Below are positions 44,064 through 52,593 of a stretch of DNA of 64,000 nt, one piece after another (the stretch's first letter is position 1; each line of letters starts with the position of its first letter). The DNA comes from Hyphomicrobiales bacterium. GTDB lineage: Bacteria; Pseudomonadota; Alphaproteobacteria; Rhizobiales; Rhizobiaceae. The DNA is taken from NCBI GenBank assembly GCA_900472575.1, contig UCIV01000012.1:39999-103998 (forward strand), read 5' to 3'. The notes below the pieces were generated by a model, which was not told the DNA's origin, did no database searches, and saw only the letters and a program-made list of their open reading frames with translations. The position numbers and the translations under genes are program-made.

Positions 44064-44409
44064 TGCGAATGTTTTCCTGTATTTCACGCAATCATAAAAC
44101 AGCGGCTCTTAAAACGATCGCAAGCAAAGTGGTTACGGGAGGGTTTAAGCACCGTGCGTCCGATTTCGTACAATTCGGAACTGGAGCCGAGTACTGTCGA
44201 CCAAGTGACGCTTGTTGCTGGCGAGCTGCCTTGAGCATCACGAATGGCATTGAGCAATGCGATAACTTTGAATGCGTCGCCACAAGCCATCTGATTTGTC
44301 GTCGATCGCCTGGCGAATGAAAGGGACAGTCGCCCATAGCACGTTCCTTCAAGGGCGACCGCTCTACTTAATCCAGTCTCCTGGCCGTTTCGATCTTCCT
44401 CACAAAATC
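44064..44409. other. Intergenic stretch without a gene
   Basis: Upstream region of the GGDEF/EAL gene and downstream of the Mfd-like gene. No convincing ORF, repeat or terminator was recognised. Confidence 0.4.
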
Positions 44410-47400
44410 TTATCCTGCGGCTGCCGACAGAACCCGGTCAAAGAAATGGGACGGATCCTCGCCGGCCAGACTTGAGGCCTCGAATATCAGCCGGTCTTCC
44501 CGCCGAACCGCGCCGGCTTTCGTCGATGCTGCCACAAGCTTTGCCGACGCGTTCTTTGTCAGCGTTATTGCAAGTGCTTTCGGCCCGGCTTCAAGCTTGG
44601 CAATACCCAACCCTCCCGCGATAAGCTGCAGTTTGGTCGTTCTCAAGAGAAGCAGTAGATCGTGCGGCGGGTCGCCGAACCTGTCCTCGAACTCGTTTTC
44701 CAGGTCGTTCAGGTCACCGACCACGGATGCCCGCAACAGTTTGGCGTAAAGGTTGAGTCTGACAGCTGGATCCGACACATAGTTTGACGGTATTGTCCCG
44801 ACTTCTCCGAGATTGACGACCGCGCGCTGTTGTACGCCTGACGGTTGCCAGCGAAGTCTTGCAACGGCGCCTGCGAGCAGCTTTTGATAGAGCCCGATAC
44901 CAATCGTCTTCATATGGCCCGCCTGGTCCTCTCCAGCGATATCCCCTCCGCCGCGCAGATCGAGATCTCGCAGGCTGATTGCGAGGCCAGCGCCAAGGCG
45001 GTCGTTCTCAACCAGGGTCGAAAGGCGCAAGCGCGTTTCCTCAGCCAGCTCAGCGTCCGGCTCGGTTAAAAGGGTAGTGATGCCCTGGGTTGCTCCGCGC
45101 CCGACGCGTCCACGTAACTGATGGAGCTGAGCTAGGCCGAACCGATCAGCGTGCCAGATGAACATCGTGTTGGCGCGCGGGACATCAAGGCCGTTTTCAA
45201 TGATGTTTGTGGCGAGAAGGACGTCGCCATCGCCTTTCGCAAAGTCGACGATTGCTTCATCGATCGCAGCAGGCGGCATCTTCCCATGAGCGACCTTGAC
45301 CGCAAGTTCCGGAACGATCTTTTGCAGCAGTGTCTCGACATTTTCTATATCCTCGATACGCGGCACTACGATAAAGCTCTGGCCTCGGCGCCGGTATTCC
45401 CGCATTAGGCCGGTCCGCAAGGACGCCGGATCGAATGACGCAAGTGAGGTGCGGACGGGCCGGCGCCTGGATGGTGGCGTGGTCAGCAGGCTGACCTCCT
45501 GAACGCCCACCATCGCCGATTGCAATGTCCGCGGGATCGGCGTGGCCGACATGGACAGCGTGTGAAGAGATGGCGCGAGGCTGTTCATCACCCGCTTTTC
45601 TTTCAGACCAAATCGGTGTTCCTCGTCCACGATCAGCAGCGAAAGACGCGCAAAGCGAACGTCTTTCGAAAGGATCGCCTGGGTCGCGATAATGATGCCG
45701 ATCTCGCCCTCAGCGAGCGCCGTCTTCGTCTTTTTCGCCTCACTTGGCTTGAGCATGCGAGACAGCATGCCGACAGAGATGCCGGTTCCCGCGAACCGCT
45801 GCTCAAAGGTCGCAAAGTGTTGTCGAGCGAGCACTGTGGTTGGTGCGATAACAGCCACCTGGCCGCCCGAAAGCGCAACCGCTGCTGCGGCGCGTAAGGC
45901 GACTTCGGTCTTGCCGAAGCCGACATCTCCGCAGACGAGACGGTTCATGGTATGTCCGGAGGCGAGATCGGAGAAGACGGCCCGGATGGCTTCGGCTTGA
46001 TCGGGAGTTTCGGAAAATGGAAAACGCCGCGCGAAGGCAGAAAATTCGGCACGCGGTGAGACGAATCTCTCTGCTTGCGACGCCTGCCTCTGTTTCGCTA
46101 CCTTTATAAAATGGCGCGCGGTGGATTGAATGTTCGCGTGAATCTTGTCGCGTTTCTTCTGCCAGGCATCGGTGTGAAGGCGATCGAGCGTGATTGCTTC
46201 TGGCTCGGAGCCATAACGCCATAGCTTTCCAAATTCTTCCACCGGTACGAGGAGAGAGCCGCCATCGCGATATTCCAGGCGAGCAGCGTCCCGTGTGACA
46301 TCGTCCACGGTGATGCTTTCCAGATCTTTCAGGACGCCGACGCCATGATCTTCGTGAACGACGACATCGCCTATTCGAAGCTCTGCTTCCGCCAGAACGG
46401 CACTCGAACTCGCAACCCTGCCCGCTCTATCGGTTGCGGCAATAACAACGACGTTCTGTCCGGCGTCGATAAACCCTTGGTCCAGGTCGCAGGCCAAGCT
46501 TAGGAGGGTGCCGGGCTCTGCTTTCAATACGGCCTCCCATGTATCGACGGACCGAGGCACTTTCCTGGATGCTTTTGCCAAACGCCGACCCATCGCTTCG
46601 GCGGTTTTTCCCTTTCCAGTGATGAGAACCTTCATTCCTTCGCGCAGGTGATCTTGCACGAATTCGACCAAGGCTTTGCGTTGCTCTCTCTCGGTTACAT
46701 CTGTTGGGATGTCACCTCCGTTTTCGAGATCGAGAACGCCTGTGAGAACGCTGCCAGAGAGCCGTTCCCACTCCGCTCTATCCAGATAGAGCGACCGGGA
46801 GGAGCAAGGCTGTCTATCGCCGAAGTCTGCTCGTGACTGACGTGCATCTTCGATAATCTCAAGATAGCGTCCGACACGCTCGGTCGCGCCGGGAGCCAGA
46901 AGGACTGTGGTATCGCCGAGCACGTCAAACACCGTCGGCATGTCTTGATAAAGGCGCAGCAGCAATTGCTCCATCGTTTCCGGCAGTGGAGCACGGTCCT
47001 CTGCGAGATCGCCAACAAAAATGGCTTCGGATGCCGGACCGAACGTCACGTTGTCGAGATTACTTTCTGTCCGCTGCGTTGAGCGGTCGAAACCTCTGAG
47101 CTCCTTGACCGTCTCGTTCTCCGACAGAACAATCCGCATTGGACCCGGTGCGCCGGCGGGGTAGATGTCGATCAAGCCTTCTCGAACCGCCAGCTCGCCG
47201 GGATCGTCCGCGACGCCTTCTTCCTCATAGCCGGTCCGCTGGACGAAGTCGGAAAACGCTTCACGATCGAACGGCTTTCCCATTACAAGCTCGATATGGC
47301 TTTCCGAAATAACGGCCGCTGGCGGGATACGTTGAAGCGTTGCATCCAGTGATGTTAAAAACAGCCGCGCCGCGCCGCTCGGCGTGCTCCAGATCCGTAA

Positions 47401-47697
47401 TGCATCCATTCGCACACCCATGCAGTGCCGCGACGGTGGCACCCGGTCATAGGGCAGGCAATCCCATGGCGGAAAAACGATCACCTCGATCTCAGGAAAC
47501 AGCGCACTGAAAGTCTCAGCGATTCTGGCAGCCGCGCCTTCGCTTTGTGCCACATAGCACAGGGGGCTCTCGGAGCTTCTTAGAGCTGCGGCCAGCCTGG
47601 TCGCTACGACACCCGGCGGAGGCTTGGAGACTTGGGTGTGATCGGCCGTAGCAGCGGGTGGGGGGGCATCTTCATCTCTGGACTCAACGACACTCAC
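44410..47697 (-). CDS. Mfd-like (transcription-repair coupling factor family) DNA translocase
   Basis: A 1095-residue protein from GTG 47697 (AGG five bases upstream; TTG 47754 is in frame). The UvrB-like N-terminal part (FPPWDCLPYDRVPPSRH) is followed by a CarD-like polymerase-binding domain (IGDVVVHEDHGVGVL). The helicase core has GDVGFGKTEVALRAA (Walker A), LLIVDEEHRFG (DEEH), MSATPIPRTLQ, and motif VI QLRGRVGRG. The C-terminal TRCF domain is present (residues about 960-1090). True Mfd in rhizobia is about 1150-1170 residues, and this genomic context (next to malQ and c-di-GMP genes) is unusual, so it may be a second, accessory copy. Confidence 0.85.
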   Translation of the reverse strand: MSVVESRDEDAPPPAATADHTQVSKPPPGVVATRLAAALRSSESPLCYVAQSEGAAARIAETFSALFPEIEVIVFPPWDCLPYDRVPPSRHCMGVRMDALRIWSTPSGAARLFLTSLDATLQRIPPAAVISESHIELVMGKPFDREAFSDFVQRTGYEEEGVADDPGELAVREGLIDIYPAGAPGPMRIVLSENETVKELRGFDRSTQRTESNLDNVTFGPASEAIFVGDLAEDRAPLPETMEQLLLRLYQDMPTVFDVLGDTTVLLAPGATERVGRYLEIIEDARQSRADFGDRQPCSSRSLYLDRAEWERLSGSVLTGVLDLENGGDIPTDVTEREQRKALVEFVQDHLREGMKVLITGKGKTAEAMGRRLAKASRKVPRSVDTWEAVLKAEPGTLLSLACDLDQGFIDAGQNVVVIAATDRAGRVASSSAVLAEAELRIGDVVVHEDHGVGVLKDLESITVDDVTRDAARLEYRDGGSLLVPVEEFGKLWRYGSEPEAITLDRLHTDAWQKKRDKIHANIQSTARHFIKVAKQRQASQAERFVSPRAEFSAFARRFPFSETPDQAEAIRAVFSDLASGHTMNRLVCGDVGFGKTEVALRAAAAVALSGGQVAVIAPTTVLARQHFATFEQRFAGTGISVGMLSRMLKPSEAKKTKTALAEGEIGIIIATQAILSKDVRFARLSLLIVDEEHRFGLKEKRVMNSLAPSLHTLSMSATPIPRTLQSAMVGVQEVSLLTTPPSRRRPVRTSLASFDPASLRTGLMREYRRRGQSFIVVPRIEDIENVETLLQKIVPELAVKVAHGKMPPAAIDEAIVDFAKGDGDVLLATNIIENGLDVPRANTMFIWHADRFGLAQLHQLRGRVGRGATQGITTLLTEPDAELAEETRLRLSTLVENDRLGAGLAISLRDLDLRGGGDIAGEDQAGHMKTIGIGLYQKLLAGAVARLRWQPSGVQQRAVVNLGEVGTIPSNYVSDPAVRLNLYAKLLRASVVGDLNDLENEFEDRFGDPPHDLLLLLRTTKLQLIAGGLGIAKLEAGPKALAITLTKNASAKLVAASTKAGAVRREDRLIFEASSLAGEDPSHFFDRVLSAAAG

Positions 47698-47906
47698 ATG
47701 AACCTGCCATTTTATCGCCGGCGACTTTACCAGCTTAACCAAACGGCTTCTCAATCAGGCTGTTCCATTCGAGCGGGTCTGTTGGCTAATTCTATTGAGA
47801 GCGATAGTTACAGGTAACCTGCCAAAGCCGCTGAAATGTCGAAGCGATCCTCGAAGCCCTTCAAATGTAAATCGTCGCAACGGCCGAATGATTGCCGCTG
47901 CTTGAA

Positions 47907-50141
47907 CTATCTAAGCAGTTTTCCTTCTAGCCAGGTAATCGCTTTCAGCGTCGGGCGCTGTAGCCACTTGCTGTCCTGTGCAAGAATAATCAATCCCAAC
48001 GGCACCATCCAGAAACCCAGGATCGGCAGAAACCCGACAAATCCGAATATGACGAACAGGATACCCACGATGAGACGGAGCCATCGCAGTTCCGGCTTTC
48101 TCATCGACCGGATGAAGCGGCCAAGGGGTCTCGGTATTTTGTCGGCGTATCTCTCGACGATTGCATCGAGCTTCTGGGCGTCTGTCTTGTCGGTTTCTTT
48201 GGTCGCCGCCTGCCTGGAAGCGCCGAGTATCTCCGGAGAGCGTTTCTTGTCTCGATAGTCTGAAATCGGGCCACGGCCAGGCTGGCTTGACGACCGTCCC
48301 TCGTTAATTGCGTCGGCTACCGCCTTGACCAGAGGCACGTCGGGCAGCGTCTCGATCGCCACCGAAAGTTTGGGTTGCCAATTGGGATAGCTGCTGCTGG
48401 TGCCTGGAACGTTAGTTGGTCGCATTTCATCTGTCAGGTCTGCCAGACGGATAACGACTAGTATGCTCGGCGTGCCGGCGATAAATCGATGTGCTCGGAT
48501 GGTTAGGTCTTGCAGGGTGGATTGCGACAGGGTCTCGATCAGAGCGCCTGCATCAGGAATGCCAACCGCCTGGATCAGTTGCCGCCGTTCCTGCTTGCGC
48601 TCGGCCTCATGCTGGCGTGTCAGGTCTGGCGAAACAATGCCGTGTTCGGCACGAAGATCGATATCCGCACCGCGCCACCATCCCGTTAGCGTCTGATGGT
48701 CATGTGTCGATATACAGGCCAGTGCGAGAGCCGGATATTCTGTCGCGGGTTTGAAGCCCTCGTCATCGCGCTCGTAGGAGAGGATGCGGTAAGACAGGAT
48801 GCTGGCGGCCGTCAGATCGTCCTGAAGTCCGTCGGGGAGCAATCCCAGATCCTCGCCGATGACGAGGCAACGATGCCGCCCGGACGTATCTGCCAGGATC
48901 CGTATCAGGTCTTCCTGCGGATAGCTGACATAGGCGCCGTCAGATGGCGTTTTGTCTATCGGGACGAGGAACAGTCTACGAAGCGCTGCCGCGTGGTCGA
49001 TCCGGATGGCGCCGGCATACTGCATGGCCGCGGTCACCATTCGCTCGAATGGCGAAGCCTCACCCGAGGCGATCCGTGACGGCTGGAACCCTGCAAGGTG
49101 CCAGTCCTGGCCATCTGGTGCGAACGGATCGGGCGGGCTGCCGATTGTCGCTTCTGTCAGGTAGTTATCGCCTTCGCTCCACGTCGCGGAGCCGTCGAGA
49201 GCCTCGCCGACGGCAAGGTCGAGATAAAGTCCGATCCGCAGGCCGCAAGTGCCGGCATATGCCGCAGCGTCCGAAAGCTGTCGGTGGGTGACCCATTGCA
49301 GCCAGGAATGAAACCGGATTTCATCGCTATGCGCGGCGGCAAATGAAACAACCGATGGCGCGTCTGGATCCTGAAACTCATCCGGCCAGGAGTGCCAGCC
49401 AGCCGCAAAGCCGCTCTGTACCATATACTCCGACAGGGTTTCGAATAGGGCGTGACGTCGAAGAGCCTCGCCGCCGTAACCGACGAAGGCTTCGAAGTCC
49501 GTGTGTGCGTCATCGGCCGCATTTGTGGTTTTCCACCGCTCCCAGATTGATCGTAGGGCTGAAAGCTTCACATCAGTCACTGCCCCGTATGCGACGAGAT
49601 CGGTGGCGCGCAATGCGCTGATCGCTGCTTGTTGTTCGGCATCCGGCTGGAAACCGGGCAGCTTGTCGACAGCGATATAGAGCGGGTTGAGGAAGAGCCG
49701 GTTGGAAGGTTCATAGGGACTGCATCGCCCTGCGTCAGCGAGAAAGGGAGCGTGCAGCGGGTTCAGCCCGATGAAATCGCCACCAAGCGACGCGACCATA
49801 TCGATCATGACACGCAGGTCTTCAAGATCGCCGATGCCCCAGTTCCTCTCAGAGCGCAGCTCGTATAGCTGGAGGCTAAGGCCCCAGACGCGCTCTGCGG
49901 ACAGGAAGTCTGGAACGAAGCATGAAGCCGCATTTTCGAGCATGTGCGATCCGGCATTCCGGCCACCGGATCCGGCAGGATGATCATCGATCAGTTCCAC
50001 ACTCAGCGCCTGGAGAAGCCTTCGCTTGGTGTCATCGGAAATTTCCACCGCCTCTCCGCTGGGCGTCGGACGTTTCAGATCGATACCATGCCCAAGCGCC
50101 AGCCGATCAAGTGCGCTTCCCCTGAGACCATCAAGCTGCAA
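47907..50141 (-). CDS. malQ: 4-alpha-glucanotransferase fused to a C-terminal membrane module
   Basis: A 744-residue protein from TTG 50141 (GGGAG upstream; ATG 50186 is in frame but has no site). Residues about 75-620 are a GH77 amylomaltase: WGLSLQLYELRSERNWGIGD, a nucleophile region IRIDHAA, VIGEDLG (acid/base) and STHDHQTLTGWW. It transfers alpha-1,4-glucan segments in glycogen/maltodextrin metabolism. The last 60 residues, GRFIRSMRKPELRWLRLIVG then FVGFLPILGFWMVPLGLIIL, are a separate two-helix membrane module usually found as its own small protein, after a polar linker (about 625-680). The fusion should tether the enzyme to the membrane. It lies just downstream of the amylase. Confidence 0.88.
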   Translation of the reverse strand: MQLDGLRGSALDRLALGHGIDLKRPTPSGEAVEISDDTKRRLLQALSVELIDDHPAGSGGRNAGSHMLENAASCFVPDFLSAERVWGLSLQLYELRSERNWGIGDLEDLRVMIDMVASLGGDFIGLNPLHAPFLADAGRCSPYEPSNRLFLNPLYIAVDKLPGFQPDAEQQAAISALRATDLVAYGAVTDVKLSALRSIWERWKTTNAADDAHTDFEAFVGYGGEALRRHALFETLSEYMVQSGFAAGWHSWPDEFQDPDAPSVVSFAAAHSDEIRFHSWLQWVTHRQLSDAAAYAGTCGLRIGLYLDLAVGEALDGSATWSEGDNYLTEATIGSPPDPFAPDGQDWHLAGFQPSRIASGEASPFERMVTAAMQYAGAIRIDHAAALRRLFLVPIDKTPSDGAYVSYPQEDLIRILADTSGRHRCLVIGEDLGLLPDGLQDDLTAASILSYRILSYERDDEGFKPATEYPALALACISTHDHQTLTGWWRGADIDLRAEHGIVSPDLTRQHEAERKQERRQLIQAVGIPDAGALIETLSQSTLQDLTIRAHRFIAGTPSILVVIRLADLTDEMRPTNVPGTSSSYPNWQPKLSVAIETLPDVPLVKAVADAINEGRSSSQPGRGPISDYRDKKRSPEILGASRQAATKETDKTDAQKLDAIVERYADKIPRPLGRFIRSMRKPELRWLRLIVGILFVIFGFVGFLPILGFWMVPLGLIILAQDSKWLQRPTLKAITWLEGKLLR

Positions 50142-50175
50142 TCCATGCTCTACTCCCGCACGGTAATCTGACCTA

Positions 50176-51660
50176 CTACGCAACATCGGCGCGAACCCAA
50201 ACGCTGACGCTGCCGCCGTGAACCGGGAAACTTGCCTTGCCATCATCGCCGACGACGATCTCGTCATCGCGGTGGCCGAGGTAATCCCGGAAATTGGCGC
50301 CCGCTACCTCCATGCCGAGATCAACTGATTTCTCGCCCGCGTCACTATTGGACAAGACGGTGACGCAGCCGGGCATGTTGGCGGTTCCATGTCTCACGAA
50401 TGCGACGCATGAATGATGATCGAAGTAATCCGTCTGCGGTCCGTGCGCGAAGCGTCTGCGCGCCTCGACCAGTTTTGGCAGGCATTCGATCGCCGGCATG
50501 TCGACCGAGCGTTGTTCGCCGTCCTTGTTCTCCGTATAGCTTGCGCCATAGAGATCGGGATAGAAGACGCATGGTGCGCCCTGTTCGCGCAACAGGATCA
50601 GCGCATATGCAAGCGGCTTGAACCATGGGTCAACGGCGGCTTCGAGGGATTGAAGCGGCTGGGTATCGTGATTGTCGACGATGGTCACAGAATGGTCGGG
50701 ATGCACCGACACGAGCGATCCGTCGAAGATAGTCCGCATGTCGAAATCGCCGCCGGACTTCGACGCCTCATGGAAACGGTGGTGGAGCGCCACGTCGAAC
50801 ACGGTCAGTTGGTGATCGACGAGATCGAGGTAGCTCTTCAGCGTTCCCATGTTCGGGTGCCAATATTCGGCAACCACGAACAAGTCCTGCTTGACGGTCT
50901 GGCGCATATGGCCGACCCAATCTCGGAAGAACCAGGCGGGAATGTGCTTTGCCGCATCGAGCCGGAAACCGTCGACACGAACCTGCTCGGACAGCCATCG
51001 CCCCCAATATTTCAGTTCCTCATAGACGGCCTTGTTGCGAAACTCGACATCGGCGCCCATCAGGTAGTCGAAATTGCCAAGCTCGTCGTCGACCTCGTCA
51101 TTCCATTCGCCTTCGCCATATTCGTTGACGAGCCGGAAGACACCGCTTTCGTCCGGATTTTCGATGCGGTCGACACCGCTGAAGCACTTTTGATCCCAGA
51201 CGAATTTCGAGTGCGCGCCGCCGCGCCCGGGAAAGTTGAAGCGTGTATGAGCGAGCGCCTTGAACTCCTCGTCCTCGATCTGGGTGCGATCGTCGGGATT
51301 GACCCGCCTGACACGGACAGTCTCTTTCTCGTCGGCGCCCATCTTGTGATTGAATACCACGTCGTGGATCACACTGATGCTGTTTTCGTTCAGGACCCGG
51401 CATGCATGTTCGAGCGCAGCCTTGTCGCCATATTTGGTCGCGACCGTTCCTTTCTGATCGAATTCACCGAGATCGAACAGGTCGTAAGTGTCGTAACCAA
51501 CGGAAAATCCCCCGGCAGAACCCTTGTAGGCTGGGGGCAACCAGATATCCGTGATGCCGATTGCCGCCAAACTTTCCGCCTTCTCCACGACTTCTTTCCA
51601 AAGTCCGCCTCCGTCTTCCGTGTACCAGTGGAAGAATTGCAGGAGTGTGCGTTGCATCAT
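50176..51660 (-). CDS. Cytoplasmic alpha-amylase (GH13)
   Basis: A 494-residue protein; ATG 51660 follows GAGG at six bases (ATG 51657 also possible). GH13 blocks in order: VIHDVVFNHKMG, DGFRLDAAKHIP (nucleophile Asp), VVAEYWHP (acid/base Glu) and VDNHDTQPLQ (third Asp). No signal peptide, so it acts inside the cell, like Bacillus-type AmyS/E. coli AmyA. It probably works with the glucanotransferase downstream (35-base gap) on glycogen or maltodextrins. Confidence 0.93.
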   Translation of the reverse strand: MMQRTLLQFFHWYTEDGGGLWKEVVEKAESLAAIGITDIWLPPAYKGSAGGFSVGYDTYDLFDLGEFDQKGTVATKYGDKAALEHACRVLNENSISVIHDVVFNHKMGADEKETVRVRRVNPDDRTQIEDEEFKALAHTRFNFPGRGGAHSKFVWDQKCFSGVDRIENPDESGVFRLVNEYGEGEWNDEVDDELGNFDYLMGADVEFRNKAVYEELKYWGRWLSEQVRVDGFRLDAAKHIPAWFFRDWVGHMRQTVKQDLFVVAEYWHPNMGTLKSYLDLVDHQLTVFDVALHHRFHEASKSGGDFDMRTIFDGSLVSVHPDHSVTIVDNHDTQPLQSLEAAVDPWFKPLAYALILLREQGAPCVFYPDLYGASYTENKDGEQRSVDMPAIECLPKLVEARRRFAHGPQTDYFDHHSCVAFVRHGTANMPGCVTVLSNSDAGEKSVDLGMEVAGANFRDYLGHRDDEIVVGDDGKASFPVHGGSVSVWVRADVA

Positions 51661-51846
51661 TGCGAACCTCGTTGAGTGGCGCCATTCAACGGACGTGAGA
51701 CGATTTGGTTTCGCGGGGTCCGTCGCCACGCACAGATTCTTTGGGCCAGCTCTGTCAGAAAAATTAAGTGTACTAAGACGGCGACGGAACTTAGTCCGCC
51801 TTGACCAGTTCAGGCCTGTGTTCGAACACGATCTGTCGAACAAGCT

Positions 51847-52137
51847 CTATTGGTGCTCGATTGCCTTCCTGCTGCGCAAGCTTCCATCGTCGAAGACGTC
51901 AAGAGCGTCAGAGACATCGCTGAGACGAGCCCCGCCGGTCCTGTCAATCGCCTGATGGGCAATGTCTGCCGCAATTCTGTAAGCTGTGTCGCCGACGGCG
52001 ATCACGCCGGGTACCGCCGATGACAGCGACCTTTGCTGATTCACCGCCGAGGAAGGAAGAGGAATGTGGGTGCGAGCGACGGGCCGCAAGGCCGATCCCA
52101 TCGAGGCGCCCGATAGCACTCCATCATCTATAGCCAT
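51847..52137 (-). CDS. Possible small protein of unknown function
   Basis: A 96-residue frame from ATG 52137, five bases after the BLUF gene stop. The composition is soluble (LPSSAVNQQRSLSSAVPGVI then AYRIAADIAHQAIDRTGGAR), with no domain recognised. Tight spacing on the same strand suggests membership of the GGDEF/EAL-BLUF operon; the ribosome site is distant, so confidence is low. Confidence 0.35.
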   Translation of the reverse strand: MAIDDGVLSGASMGSALRPVARTHIPLPSSAVNQQRSLSSAVPGVIAVGDTAYRIAADIAHQAIDRTGGARLSDVSDALDVFDDGSLRSRKAIEHQ

Positions 52138-52141
52138 CGAG

Positions 52142-52579
52142 TCAGGCTGCCTCCTCCTCAATCGCGAGGTCTCTCAGCAGGGCATGGATTTCGTCGCCAC
52201 TCAGGCGGGAAGGGTCAAAACCACTGGAGAGGCCGATGCCAGCAAAGCGCTTGGCGTGTATGTCCGACGTGCCGATGAAGCCCATTGCCCAGTTCGGAAA
52301 AGACCGGCGATCGATTGGATCCAAGGCGAGCAGCGACACATCTCCGTGCCGTTCATCTTGCTGGATGCGCTCAAAGGCTGCCTCGACTTTATCGAGGGGG
52401 CCTTCCAAAACTTGGGCAAAGCACCCGGCATTGAATAGCAGCGCTCCGGTAATCTCGTCGCGTTGATTGTTTATCCGGCTCTTTTCGAGGATTTCCTCCA
52501 CATGTGAGCCAAAGGTCGCTTCATTGTGGGCAATATGATTGCGACTGTAATAAACGAGCCGGTACATGCCAGAAGCCAT
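52142..52579 (-). CDS. BLUF-domain blue-light sensor
   Basis: A 145-residue protein. The BLUF fold is clear: MYRLVYYSRN (flavin-site Tyr and Asn), the helix ILEKSRINNQRDEITGALLF with its Asn and Gln near the flavin, FAQVLEGP and VEAAFERIQQDERHGDV. ATG 52579 (AGGG upstream) fits the family start; ATG 52597 overlaps the GGDEF/EAL stop (ATGA) and would add six residues. It has FAD-binding but no output domain, so it likely acts on a partner, most obviously the c-di-GMP protein encoded immediately upstream. Confidence 0.92.
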   Translation of the reverse strand: MASGMYRLVYYSRNHIAHNEATFGSHVEEILEKSRINNQRDEITGALLFNAGCFAQVLEGPLDKVEAAFERIQQDERHGDVSLLALDPIDRRSFPNWAMGFIGTSDIHAKRFAGIGLSSGFDPSRLSGDEIHALLRDLAIEEEAA

Positions 52580-52593
52580 GGTTAAACCCTTTG

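Noticed and set aside
50413..51675. 420-codon plus-strand frame over the amylase gene
   Set aside because: Antisense to a GH13 enzyme with complete catalytic motifs.
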